A stretch of 64,000 bases of DNA from an uncultured Candidatus Melainabacteria bacterium (lineage in GTDB: Bacteria; Cyanobacteriota; Vampirovibrionia; Gastranaerophilales; Gastranaerophilaceae). Below are positions 34,251-42,085 of the stretch, in pieces. The translations under genes and the position numbers were made by a program. Under the pieces are notes generated by a model. That model saw nothing but the letters and a program-made list of their open reading frames with translations. It searched no databases and was not told the origin of the DNA. The stretch's first letter is position 1; every line of letters starts with the position of its first letter. The stretch is from NCBI GenBank assembly GCA_934754515.1, contig CAKVIG010000012.1, positions 7,491-71,490 on the forward strand, given 5' to 3'.

Positions 34251-35087
34251 ATGAAATTAAGCATTATAACTTTGACTTACAACAAACTTAAATACACTAA
34301 AAAATATGTTGAAAGTTTATTCAAATATACAAAAGATTTTGAATTAATAATTGTTGATAACGGTTCAACTGACGGTACACGAGAATATTTACAATCATTG
34401 AACAATGTAAAATTGATTTTTAATGATGAAAATATCGGATTTTCCAAAGGTAATAATCAAGGCTTAACTATTGCAGAGGGTGAATACATTGCTTTTTTAA
34501 ACAACGATATATTACTTTATCCAAAATGGTTTGAAGAATGTGAAAAAGTCTTCCTGAAAGAAAATGCAGCTTTTGTCGGACCAAGACATATTAATCCGCA
34601 TTTTGACAATGCAAACGAAAACACTTATATCCAATTCTTCAAAAAGAATTTCAAATACAACAAAGAATATGAAAAGAATTTTGATGAATGTGTTTTTTCT
34701 TGCGCTGTTACAAAACGTGAGGTATTAGATAAAATCGGTAATTTTGATGAAAACTATACTCCTGCGTTTTTTGAAGACAATGATTTTAAATATAGAGCCG
34801 TACTCGTGGGATATGGGATTTATGTAGTAAATACAGCTTGCTTTTTCCATTTTGGCTCAATAACATCGGTGGATTGTGATTTTAATTTAGAAAAAAACAG
34901 GAATTACTATTATTCAAAATATCCTTTTGCGGAATATTTATCTGTTGCAGGGCGTGATAGAGATATTTATAAGCGTATCGCAGAAGATATGAATAAGTTT
35001 CCTATGAATATTGTATATTCAGTTTTTATTTTCGCGAGAAAAGTTAAAAACAGGTTAAGAAAAATTTGTAAAGGAATAAAAAATTGA
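34251..35087 (+). CDS. Family 2 glycosyltransferase, WbbL/rhamnosyl-type
   Basis: The 278-residue GT2 enzyme has SIITLTYNKLKYTKKYVESL, IIVDNGSTDGTREYL (34-48), NIGFSKGNNQG (about 61-71) and AFLNNDILLYP (about 83-93), a pattern common in rhamnosyltransferase-like GT2 proteins of LPS clusters. FFEDNDFKYRA near 178 carries the usual catalytic acidic region (ED). The start has no ribosome site and is predicted leaderless. It overlaps the next gene by four bases (ATGA-like coupling through TTGA). Confidence 0.88.
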   Translation: MKLSIITLTYNKLKYTKKYVESLFKYTKDFELIIVDNGSTDGTREYLQSLNNVKLIFNDENIGFSKGNNQGLTIAEGEYIAFLNNDILLYPKWFEECEKVFLKENAAFVGPRHINPHFDNANENTYIQFFKKNFKYNKEYEKNFDECVFSCAVTKREVLDKIGNFDENYTPAFFEDNDFKYRAVLVGYGIYVVNTACFFHFGSITSVDCDFNLEKNRNYYYSKYPFAEYLSVAGRDRDIYKRIAEDMNKFPMNIVYSVFIFARKVKNRLRKICKGIKN

Positions 35088-36457
35088 AAATTCTTTTTGA
35101 TGCGACAGAACTTTCATATTTTCTAGAAGAATCCGGACACAGAGCCGGAGTGTTTTTCGTTGCGCTTAATCTTTTTCGAGAATTAAAGAAAAGAAAAGAT
35201 GTAGAACTTGTTTTTTACTGCAACTTTAAAAGATATTATTTTTTGAAAGAAGTGATTGAAAAAGTCGAAGAATTTCAAGGAATAGAACTACTTAAAGAAA
35301 ATTCTTGGATAAATTTGGCGTTTGCGAAATTGAATTATATTGCTGAATATGAGCAAACGAAGCAATCCCCGCCCCTTGAGGGAGGAGAAGCAGTTCTGTT
35401 TGAGCGTGAGCGAAAACTAGAAATGCAGGGGTGGGGTCATTCAGCAAATAACCCCACCCCGAAATCAAAGATTTCGACCCTACCTCAAGGGGCGGGTAGT
35501 CCTAAGCTAAAATACGGAATACTCAGTATTACTCGATATTACGAAAACCTTTTTTACCGACAAAACAAAAAAAATCTTGAGCAGCTAAAGGATTTTGAAA
35601 TATATTTCAGCCCGTTTTCTGCCCCATCTAAAGAGATTTTAAACTCTAAGCACTTAATGAGATTCAGAATGATTCACGACATCATTCCAATTTTAGAAGC
35701 GGGAAAAGTTCCTACAAATAAAAGACTTTGGTGTTACAGGATTTATAGTACAATTAACAAAAACGATTTTTACATTACGAATTCCGAATGCACAAGAAAA
35801 GATGTTTTAAAGTATTTTAATTTAAATGAAGAAAATATAAAAACAACACTTTTAGGTGCTGATACTACATTCACCCCACCCCTTAATCCCCTCCCCCAAG
35901 GGGCGGGGAAAGCCACAAAATATGTTTTTTCTTTATGCACTTTAGGGAAACGCAAAAATTTGATATTTGCGATTAAGAATTTCTTTAAATTTATAGAAAA
36001 AAATAAAATTGATGACCTTAAACTGGTTTTAGCCGGCGGAGTTTGGGATAAGTTCAAAAAAGAATTAACAAAAACAATTGGGAATTTTGACCAATCAAAA
36101 ATTGAAGTTTTGGGTTACGTAAAAGACGAAGAACTGCCAAAGCTTTATTCAAACGCGCTAATGTTTATTTATCCTTCTTTGTACGAAGGATTTGGACTTC
36201 CCGTATTAGAAGCGATGAAGTGCGGTTGTCCCGTTATAACCTCTAATGTTTCGTCTTTACCTGAAGTAATAGGACAGGCAGGAATTCAAATTAATCCTGA
36301 AAATGATGAAGAATTAATCAAAGCATACGAAAAAATGTATTATGACAACTTTTTCAGAGAACTTTGCATTGAAAGAGGTTTAATAAGAGCAAAAAACTTT
36401 AGTTGGGAAAAGTGCGCTTCAGAGATTGTTGAATTTATATCTGGCAAAATGAAATAA
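35084..36457 (+). CDS. Family 4 glycosyltransferase with two in-frame repeat insertions
   Basis: The C-terminal half is a GT4 (GT-B fold) donor-binding domain: YVFSLCTLGKRKNL, VLGYVKDEELPKLYSNA and YPSLYEGFGLPVLEAMKCG with the EX7E pair. The N-terminal acceptor domain spans 1-260. The start is TTG at 35084, coupled to the preceding gene. At 457 residues it is longer than usual because two dispersed palindromic repeats are inserted without breaking the frame: about 50 residues at roughly 91-140 (including SPPLEGGEAVLFERE and STLPQGAG) and about 13 at roughly 264-276 (PPLNPLPQGAGKA). Both lie where linkers are expected. Whether the protein stays active is unknown. Confidence 0.85.
   Translation: MKILFDATELSYFLEESGHRAGVFFVALNLFRELKKRKDVELVFYCNFKRYYFLKEVIEKVEEFQGIELLKENSWINLAFAKLNYIAEYEQTKQSPPLEGGEAVLFERERKLEMQGWGHSANNPTPKSKISTLPQGAGSPKLKYGILSITRYYENLFYRQNKKNLEQLKDFEIYFSPFSAPSKEILNSKHLMRFRMIHDIIPILEAGKVPTNKRLWCYRIYSTINKNDFYITNSECTRKDVLKYFNLNEENIKTTLLGADTTFTPPLNPLPQGAGKATKYVFSLCTLGKRKNLIFAIKNFFKFIEKNKIDDLKLVLAGGVWDKFKKELTKTIGNFDQSKIEVLGYVKDEELPKLYSNALMFIYPSLYEGFGLPVLEAMKCGCPVITSNVSSLPEVIGQAGIQINPENDEELIKAYEKMYYDNFFRELCIERGLIRAKNFSWEKCASEIVEFISGKMK
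35355..35503 (+). repeat. Composite palindromic repeat inside a coding region
   Basis: The outer arms pair (cgccccttgaggga with acctcaaggggcg) and an inner stem pairs (aggggtggggt with accccacccc); the piece between is another small repeat-like segment. The right part matches the intergenic repeat at 10495-10560. Its length keeps the glycosyltransferase frame open, and codon use and peptide composition differ sharply from the flanking gene. Confidence 0.8.
35872..35913 (+). repeat. Second, short palindromic insertion in the same gene
   Basis: ccccacccc followed by cctcccccaaggggcgggg inserts about 13 codons between the two lobes of the glycosyltransferase, just before KYVFSLCTL. It belongs to the same ccccaaggggc family as the longer insertion. 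Confidence 0.75.
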
Positions 36458-36460
36458 TCA

Positions 36461-37402
36461 CTAAAACTTTTTTAACCTTCCGAAAAAGAGTAAATTTAAA
36501 ACTCTGTACAAGAATTTTTCTGATGTTATAACGGCAAAACGCAGATTTTCAGACCGATTTTTTAAAAGCTTATAACGAAATTGTCTATAAAAATTAATTT
36601 TAGTATATTTTTCACGTACTCTTAGAATATGTTTACTTATCATACTTGTATCATAAGTAGTATTTTCTGCTATTTGTTGTATTATAAAATCGAAATTTGT
36701 TTCATAAGGATTTTTTAACAGATTGGTTTTAAATAAAGGATATCTGTATTTTATCAGCGTTTCCAAAGCTTGCTCCTGAGCATTTTTACTATTCAGTTTT
36801 ACATTTTTCATATATGCTTCAGACTTAAATCCTAAATCGTGCAATAAATTACTTAAACCTATTTCGTATTCTAATACTATTTCATTTTTATCCTTTAATC
36901 TATGCACACCTTCTATAAAATTTATAAATTTTTTGCTATTTAAAACAGATTTTTTTAAATCTAAAAAATAACTTTGAATATGGCTTTCTGTCACTGTTTT
37001 CAAATAATAACTTCCAAATTTTTTTACCGGAACTTTATTAAAGTCTGTTAACCCCCAAAAATCGCATTTCCTTTTTGCCATTTCATCAAATATTATTTTC
37101 AATGAAGTAAATGGACCAAAACAAGAATCATTTACTAATAAAAGTTCTTCAAATTGCAAACCGTTTTCTTTTGCAAATAAAAAGCCCCTCTTATATGAAC
37201 CGAAATCATATTCACCATGTTTTTGCGCTATTACAAAATCCGCAATATTATTGAGCTTATTGGTTTCATTTAGCTCAAGATTACAGTCTGAAACAAAAAT
37301 TATTGTTTCACAAACTTCTTTCAACGCTTTAAGGTAATATATGACATAATCATCAATTGTATTATCCCTATCCCAATGAGCAAATACGCAAAGTCTTTTC
37401 AT
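36461..37402 (-). CDS. Rhamnan synthesis F (RgpF)-like glycan protein, copy B
   Basis: The 313-residue protein begins KRLCVFAHWDRDNTIDDYVI and has LLLVNDSCFGPFTSLK and CDFWGLTDFNK, which are typical of the RgpF/rhamnan-synthesis family thought to transfer or process rhamnose in surface glycans. It is about half the length of streptococcal RgpF. The first 135 residues are nearly identical to the upstream paralogue, but the C-terminal halves have diverged strongly. Its promoter (TGCTAAAAT six bases before the ATG) is the same as that of its twin. Confidence 0.75.
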   Translation of the reverse strand: MKRLCVFAHWDRDNTIDDYVIYYLKALKEVCETIIFVSDCNLELNETNKLNNIADFVIAQKHGEYDFGSYKRGFLFAKENGLQFEELLLVNDSCFGPFTSLKIIFDEMAKRKCDFWGLTDFNKVPVKKFGSYYLKTVTESHIQSYFLDLKKSVLNSKKFINFIEGVHRLKDKNEIVLEYEIGLSNLLHDLGFKSEAYMKNVKLNSKNAQEQALETLIKYRYPLFKTNLLKNPYETNFDFIIQQIAENTTYDTSMISKHILRVREKYTKINFYRQFRYKLLKNRSENLRFAVITSEKFLYRVLNLLFFGRLKKF

Positions 37403-37417
37403 AGTCTTATTTTAGCA
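37403..37417 (-). promoter_or_regulatory. Extended -10 promoter, leaderless RgpF-like B
   Basis: TGC plus TAAAAT (37414-37409, minus strand), then aagact and the ATG; this stretch is shared with the paralogue. Confidence 0.6.
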
Positions 37418-38363
37418 TATAAAAACACTTTTGGCGTATATAACGGAAAAGACGGCAAAATGAGGAAATGATTTTTCTATTAAAAAGTTTTGCCAGTCTG
37501 TAAAGCTCTATTGTAGAATATCGTTTGAGAAAAAGAAAAATCTTCTCTTTTAGAGGCAAATTTTTATAATCATTTGTATATGGTTTCCCCAATCGTTTCT
37601 GTTGGCTTTCAATGAATATACGAGGATAACTTTGAGGAATTATTTCAAAAAGATTTTTTTGTTCTCCCCATAAAGGTAGACCAAATTTAGCAATACTTGT
37701 TTTTAAAAACGGATATTTATATTTTTTTATTAATTTGTCCCATTTTAAAAGTGTGCAATTTTCAACATGTTTAAATTTATTAAAGCATACAATACTTTTA
37801 AAACCGGCATTATGCAATATAGAGGAAAGTCCCATTTCATAATTTATTACAATATCTTCCTTCGTATTTTCAGGTTTTATGTTATTGATAAAAGCTTCTA
37901 AAGTAGTAAAAGTTGATTGTCTTAGCAATATAAAATAAGTTTGAATATGAGGTTTATAGCATAAGTCAACACCCTTTGCTGTTTTTTTAATGCCATAAGA
38001 ATTTTGTGTCATACCCCAAAAGTCACACTTTTTATTTCCCATTTTGTCGAAAATAGGTTTGAGTGGATAAAATGGTCCGAAACAAGAATCATTTACGAAT
38101 AGAAGCTCTTCAAATTGCAAACCGTTTTCTTTTGCAAACAGAAACCCTCTTTTATAAGAGCCAAAATCATATTCACCATGTTTCTGCGCTAATACAAAAT
38201 CCGCAATATTATCAAGTTTACGGGTTTCACTTGCTTCAAGATTACAGTCCGAAACAAAAATTATTGTTTCACAAACTTCTTTCAATGCCTTAAGGTAATA
38301 TATGACATAATCATCTATTATGTTATCTCTATCCCAATGAGCAAATACACAAAGTCTTTTCAT
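37407..38363 (-). CDS. Rhamnan synthesis F (RgpF)-like glycan protein, copy A
   Basis: The 318-residue paralogue lies directly upstream of copy B on the minus strand. Residues 1-120 match B almost exactly (KRLCVFAHWDRDN, LFVNDSCFGPFYPLK, CDFWGMTQ), while 150-318 are different, with an aromatic and Lys-rich C-terminus. The pair looks like a tandem duplication with divergence of the specificity half. Sugar and acceptor are unknown. It is predicted to be leaderless. Confidence 0.75.
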   Translation of the reverse strand: MKRLCVFAHWDRDNIIDDYVIYYLKALKEVCETIIFVSDCNLEASETRKLDNIADFVLAQKHGEYDFGSYKRGFLFAKENGLQFEELLFVNDSCFGPFYPLKPIFDKMGNKKCDFWGMTQNSYGIKKTAKGVDLCYKPHIQTYFILLRQSTFTTLEAFINNIKPENTKEDIVINYEMGLSSILHNAGFKSIVCFNKFKHVENCTLLKWDKLIKKYKYPFLKTSIAKFGLPLWGEQKNLFEIIPQSYPRIFIESQQKRLGKPYTNDYKNLPLKEKIFLFLKRYSTIELYRLAKLFNRKIISSFCRLFRYIRQKCFYMLK

Positions 38364-38378
38364 AGTCTTATTTTAACA
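38364..38378 (-). promoter_or_regulatory. Extended -10 promoter, leaderless RgpF-like A
   Basis: TGT plus TAAAAT (38375-38370, minus strand), then aagact and the ATG at 38363. Confidence 0.6.
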
Positions 38379-38390
38379 TAGAAAAACCAT

Positions 38391-38505
38391 CCGTTTTCTC
38401 GACACAACTCACAAAAAGTCGAGAACCTCCATGCATAGAGTGGTCACAGCTGTTAGCGAAGCTACACTGAGCTTTACAGATGCGGGTAGGTTTTGTCAAC
38501 AAAAA
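38391..38505. other. Possible structured RNA or repeat
   Basis: In the 300-bp gap between the RgpF-like pair and the next gene, ttctcgac / gtcgagaa form a hairpin (38396-38424) and aacctcc / ggtaggtt enclose a second one with inner pairs (gcat / atgc, agct / agct) at about 38424-38498. Strand and function are unknown, and it matches no riboswitch I can name. The CTCTCC-type palindrome at 38541-38570 follows. Confidence 0.3.
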
Positions 38506-38540
38506 GTGAAAAATGAAATGTAGATAAATTAATAAGCCCC

Positions 38541-38570
38541 CACCCTAGCCCTCCCCCTAGGAGAGGGAAT
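38541..38570. repeat. CTCCCCCTAGGAGAGGG palindrome
   Basis: ccccaccctagccctccccc then taggagagggaataa is a member of the dispersed CTCTCC family. Confidence 0.6.
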
Positions 38571-38663
38571 AACCACGGTCGTTTATTTTATTTTAAAATA
38601 CGTAAAACATACGATACAAAGAATTAAACTCTCAATTATAATAGTAAACGAAAGAGAGGCGTA

Positions 38664-38855
38664 ATGGTCATTAGAGTTTTAATGTTACTATTATCATTAG
38701 TGGTTTTAGTAAATTTGTGTATTATCACTTGCTGTTATATTACAGGAGAAAATCTTTACCAAAAATACGGCAAACAAATGCTTTTAATTTTTGGAAGTTT
38801 TGTTTTTGTAGTTTCAGCACTATATATAGCTTTAGCTCTAATTGCTTTGAAATAG
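38664..38855 (+). CDS. Small two-helix membrane protein
   Basis: The 63-residue protein has two hydrophobic segments (about 4-26 and 39-61) joined by a short polar loop GENLYQKYGKQ. No family is recognised. It has GAGAGG upstream and lies 29 bases before the SPFH gene, with a TATAAT about 25 bases before the ATG, so the two may form an operon. Confidence 0.6.
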   Translation: MVIRVLMLLLSLVVLVNLCIITCCYITGENLYQKYGKQMLLIFGSFVFVVSALYIALALIALK

Positions 38856-38884
38856 TTTAACGCTTTAATAAAGAAAGGAAAATG

Positions 38885-39679
38885 ATGGACAAAAAGTTTT
38901 TTGGAATGCCAATACTGGTGCTATGCCTTTTGGTTTGTTTCATTGTAATGTGCAACCCGTTTGTAATGGTAGGCCCGGGCGAAAGAGGTATTAAGATTAG
39001 ATTGGGTGAAGTTGAACCTGAAAGCTACGGAGAAGGATTGCATTTAATCTTTCCATTTATTCAGAAATTCAGAACGATGGACGTAAAGACTCAAAGAAAT
39101 ACATTAACAACCTCTGTTTATACAAAAGACATCCAGCAAGCTCGTATTACTTATGTTATCAACTACAATGTTCAGCCTGATAAAGTCAACAAACTTTTCC
39201 AAGAAGTTGGTATGGATTATGTTAGTACAATCTTGACACCGGTTGTAGAAGGTACAATTAAAGATATAATCGGTAAATGGAACGCACAAGATTTAATTGC
39301 AAATAGAGAAAAAGCAACAGGTGATATTCTTTTCAAATTACATAATCAATTGAACGATAATTATATTAATGTAACTGATTTCCAAATGACAGAAATTAAT
39401 TATTCAGACGTTTTCGAAAGAGCAATTGAAAGCAAAGTTACAGCAGAACAAGAAGCATTAAAAGCTAAAAATAAAACCGTTCAAGTTCAAGAAGAAGCTA
39501 AGCAAAAAGTTATCGCAGCAGAAGCTGAAGCTAAATCAATGGCAATAAGAGCAAAAGCTCTGAGCCAAAACAAATCATTGGTTCAATATGAAGCAGTTCA
39601 GAAATGGGATGGTAAAATGCCACAATATATGTTAGGGAATTCGGTTCCGTTTATTAACGTAAATCCTGCAAAACAATAA
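38885..39679 (+). CDS. SPFH/prohibitin-domain membrane protein (HflC-like)
   Basis: The protein is 264 residues from ATG 38885 (or 265 from 38882; AAAGGA spacing favours the second). One N-terminal membrane helix (7-27) is followed by the SPFH domain (about 30-190, with GPGERGIKIRLGEVEP and YVINYNVQPDKV) and a long coiled coil rich in Ala, Glu and Lys (about 185-235). Such proteins form membrane rings and hold proteases such as FtsH. No HflK or protease partner is adjacent; the small membrane protein upstream may be the partner instead. Confidence 0.8.
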   Translation: MDKKFFGMPILVLCLLVCFIVMCNPFVMVGPGERGIKIRLGEVEPESYGEGLHLIFPFIQKFRTMDVKTQRNTLTTSVYTKDIQQARITYVINYNVQPDKVNKLFQEVGMDYVSTILTPVVEGTIKDIIGKWNAQDLIANREKATGDILFKLHNQLNDNYINVTDFQMTEINYSDVFERAIESKVTAEQEALKAKNKTVQVQEEAKQKVIAAEAEAKSMAIRAKALSQNKSLVQYEAVQKWDGKMPQYMLGNSVPFINVNPAKQ

Positions 39680-39701
39680 CAACAAAGTGAAAATTATATA
39701 T

Positions 39702-39740
39702 AAAAATGCGCTAGTAATTTCGTTTCTAGCGCATTTTTAT
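39702..39740. terminator. Bidirectional terminator
   Basis: The stem aaaaatgcgctag / ctagcgcattttt with an 11-base loop sits between two convergent genes. Confidence 0.85.
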
Positions 39741-40765
39741 ATTCTTTTTAAACGTAATAAACTTCTTAGTTTTTCTTTAGTTGTACCCAACCCTGTCAAA
39801 AGCATTATTGATTTTTCGTTCGCTCGTTCATCTTCAATATTAAATTTTTCAAAAAAGATTTCTGACTGTTCAAAACCGCTCATTTCATTTTTTTTAACCA
39901 AAATTTTTGTTATATCATCACCGTAAAAATCCAAATTTGTAAGTTCCGATTTAATTTTTTTAATTTCTAAAATTAATTCTGCAATCTTTTTGCGTCCTTT
40001 TTTACTGTTTAAATAATTTATATTAGCTTCTATCGTTGCAAGCATCGGATAGGACGGTGATGTTGTCGTAATCATTTTTAACGCAGATTTTGTATCAAGT
40101 TCACAATTGCAGTGCAAAAGTGCGGTAGGATTTATTCCGCCTGCTGTTTTGTGCAATGATTGAACAGTAAAATCAGCATATTTTACAGCACTTTCTGGAA
40201 GTTCATCCGAAAACGGATACAACGCTCCGTGCGCTTCATCAACAATCAAATAGACGCCACGCTTTTTACAAGCTTCACTTATTTTTGGAATATCAGATAC
40301 AATACCCTCATAACTCGGAGAAGTTACAATAATTGCCTTTGGCGAATGTTTATCCAAAAGTGCTTCAATATTATTTAACCCTTCAAAAACGCCCCATTCT
40401 TCATTGAAAGGAAGCTCGTACTCAACGATTTCCGTTCCCGTAAGCATGCCGGCATTTCTATGACAAGGATGAGATTTATCCCAAATTAAAAGTTTTTCCC
40501 CGCGTTTACAAGCTGTCAAAACAGCGGCAATAATTCCGCTTGAAGAACCATTTATCAAAAAATCAGTAGATTTTGTTCCATAAATTTGAGCAGCTCTGGC
40601 TTCGGCTTTTTCTAAAGCTTCTTCCGGATTATAAGCATCAACTTCCGATATATCAGAACGATACCATTGGTAAAATTTATGATAAATACACAACTTACCA
40701 TCATGGCTCGGAGTCGTAAACAATGATTTTCTGTTTTTGCGCTTTAAGATTGAAATAAGGCTCAT
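39737..40765 (-). CDS. Short Orn/Lys/Arg decarboxylase-fold PLP enzyme
   Basis: The 342-residue protein has the large-domain pattern of group III PLP decarboxylases: TPSHDGK near the start, LINGSSSGIIAAV, WDKSHPCHRNA, DEAHGALYPF with the PLP-binding Asp, and SLHKTAGG with the Schiff-base Lys. Arginine/lysine decarboxylases of this class usually have 470-490 residues or more, so the C-terminal domain is missing or very short. It may be a truncated but folded enzyme or a decarboxylase of other specificity. It lies three bases from korC and runs in the same direction. Confidence 0.75.
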   Translation of the reverse strand: MSLISILKRKNRKSLFTTPSHDGKLCIYHKFYQWYRSDISEVDAYNPEEALEKAEARAAQIYGTKSTDFLINGSSSGIIAAVLTACKRGEKLLIWDKSHPCHRNAGMLTGTEIVEYELPFNEEWGVFEGLNNIEALLDKHSPKAIIVTSPSYEGIVSDIPKISEACKKRGVYLIVDEAHGALYPFSDELPESAVKYADFTVQSLHKTAGGINPTALLHCNCELDTKSALKMITTTSPSYPMLATIEANINYLNSKKGRKKIAELILEIKKIKSELTNLDFYGDDITKILVKKNEMSGFEQSEIFFEKFNIEDERANEKSIMLLTGLGTTKEKLRSLLRLKRI

Positions 40766-40768
40766 ATT

Positions 40769-41305
40769 CTACACACAACCTGCACAAGCTGCATCAAGTG
40801 CCTTCAAGTTAAGCGGTAATAAATCTTTTTTCTTCGCGCCCAAAACTTTTTCTACACCTTTTGCCAAATATTCTTTTGTTACAACATCACAAACAGAAGC
40901 CAAAACACCTAAAGAAACAACGTTCGTAACTTTGCTTGTTCCTAAGTCGTTTGCTAATTTTGTCATAGGCGCAAATACATATTTGATATCGTCGCGCGGT
41001 TTTGTTTCTGCTACAAGCGTAGAATTCGCAACAATTGTTCCGCCTTTTTTAACTCTTTTAACAAACTTGTCGAAAGATTGTTGGTTTAAAACTATTGCAT
41101 AATCAGTATCTTGTTTGTGAACTGAGCTAACTTCAGAATCTGAAACAACGATTTCACAGTTTACGGTTCCGCCTCTCATTTCAGCACCATAGCAAGGATA
41201 CCACGTAACATTTTTTCCTTCTAACATAAATGCGTTAGCAAGAACCGTGCCTGCTAAAAGAACACCCTGTCCGCCAAAACCGGCAAATATAAAATTAGTT
41301 TCCAT
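40769..41305 (-). CDS. korC: 2-oxoglutarate:ferredoxin oxidoreductase gamma subunit
   Basis: KorC is the small domain of the 2-oxoacid:ferredoxin oxidoreductase that makes acyl-CoA and reduced ferredoxin. The 178-residue protein has AGFGGQGVLLAGTVLANA near 8-25 and the PCYGAEMRGGTVNCEI segment at about 37-52, both signature motifs. KorC normally follows korB; here the gap of 780 bases holds an opposed gene. An AAGGAG site precedes the ATG. Substrate (2-oxoglutarate or another oxoacid) is not settled by sequence. Confidence 0.9.
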   Translation of the reverse strand: METNFIFAGFGGQGVLLAGTVLANAFMLEGKNVTWYPCYGAEMRGGTVNCEIVVSDSEVSSVHKQDTDYAIVLNQQSFDKFVKRVKKGGTIVANSTLVAETKPRDDIKYVFAPMTKLANDLGTSKVTNVVSLGVLASVCDVVTKEYLAKGVEKVLGAKKKDLLPLNLKALDAACAGCV

Positions 41306-41519
41306 AGTACTCCTTCCCGATAAAAGACAAATAATCCCAATTCTAATATAGCACGAATGAAGGGGATGGACAAGATATGTTTCAGTTTATTAAAACTAAT
41401 TAGAAAAGGAATTTTTTATTTGTAACAATTTGTTTACAATTAACAAATAAAAGGCAAGTTTGATTTCTTAAGATACTTAATAAAAATGTGTTTAGTATAT
41501 AAATTATAAGGAATTCATT

Positions 41520-42041
41520 ATGGAATATTGGATTTCAACGAAATTAGCAAGAAACTCCGAATTACAAAATCTTATTAAAAAAGGCTTGTTAAGACCTAGG
41601 GAAGAAAGATTTGCAAACCTACCAAGTGGAAATAAGATAAAACTTGAATATGTAATAAAGCAACCGACGAACAACGCGAATCAACCAAATGCGGGTGTTG
41701 ATAAATACATAAAAAAAAGTATTTTAAATAGAGATGACAGTTTTATTGTTTCTAAGCATGCAATAACTGAAGATAAAACACATTTAACATCCATAGAAAT
41801 GTATTACCCTAAAGGAAATATAAAACAGTTTTACGAAAAAGACGGAACATGCAAAGGACAAATTAGGACAACTGATTCCAATGTAGTTTGGAATTACACA
41901 GGAAATGTGCAAAGCCCAAAGAGCGTGTCTATGGAAGCTAATGAACTTGAAAGCAATGACATTAATGCATTTAAAGCCGCAATAGATTACATAAAAGGTA
42001 AAGGCTCTCTAGAAGCATATAAGGCACAAATAACAAAATAA
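41520..42041 (+). CDS. Hypothetical protein interrupting the kor genes
   Basis: The 173-residue protein has no signal peptide. It begins with a mixed basic region (MEYWISTKLARNSELQNLIK) and contains a beta-rich middle (about 75-135) and a helical end (about 145-170). The family is not recognised. It is on the plus strand inside a set of minus-strand kor genes. Its upstream DNA (41400-41519) is very AT-rich, and the start follows a TATAAT-like ttataag. Insertion after the ancestral operon formed is an inference. Confidence 0.6.
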   Translation: MEYWISTKLARNSELQNLIKKGLLRPREERFANLPSGNKIKLEYVIKQPTNNANQPNAGVDKYIKKSILNRDDSFIVSKHAITEDKTHLTSIEMYYPKGNIKQFYEKDGTCKGQIRTTDSNVVWNYTGNVQSPKSVSMEANELESNDINAFKAAIDYIKGKGSLEAYKAQITK

Positions 42042-42085
42042 TATTTCGTCATTTGCACCTTAAATCACAAATATTTTATAAAATT

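Noticed and set aside
38885..39679. Naming the SPFH protein hflC
   Set aside because: There is no hflK partner and the family is broad, so only the fold is stated.
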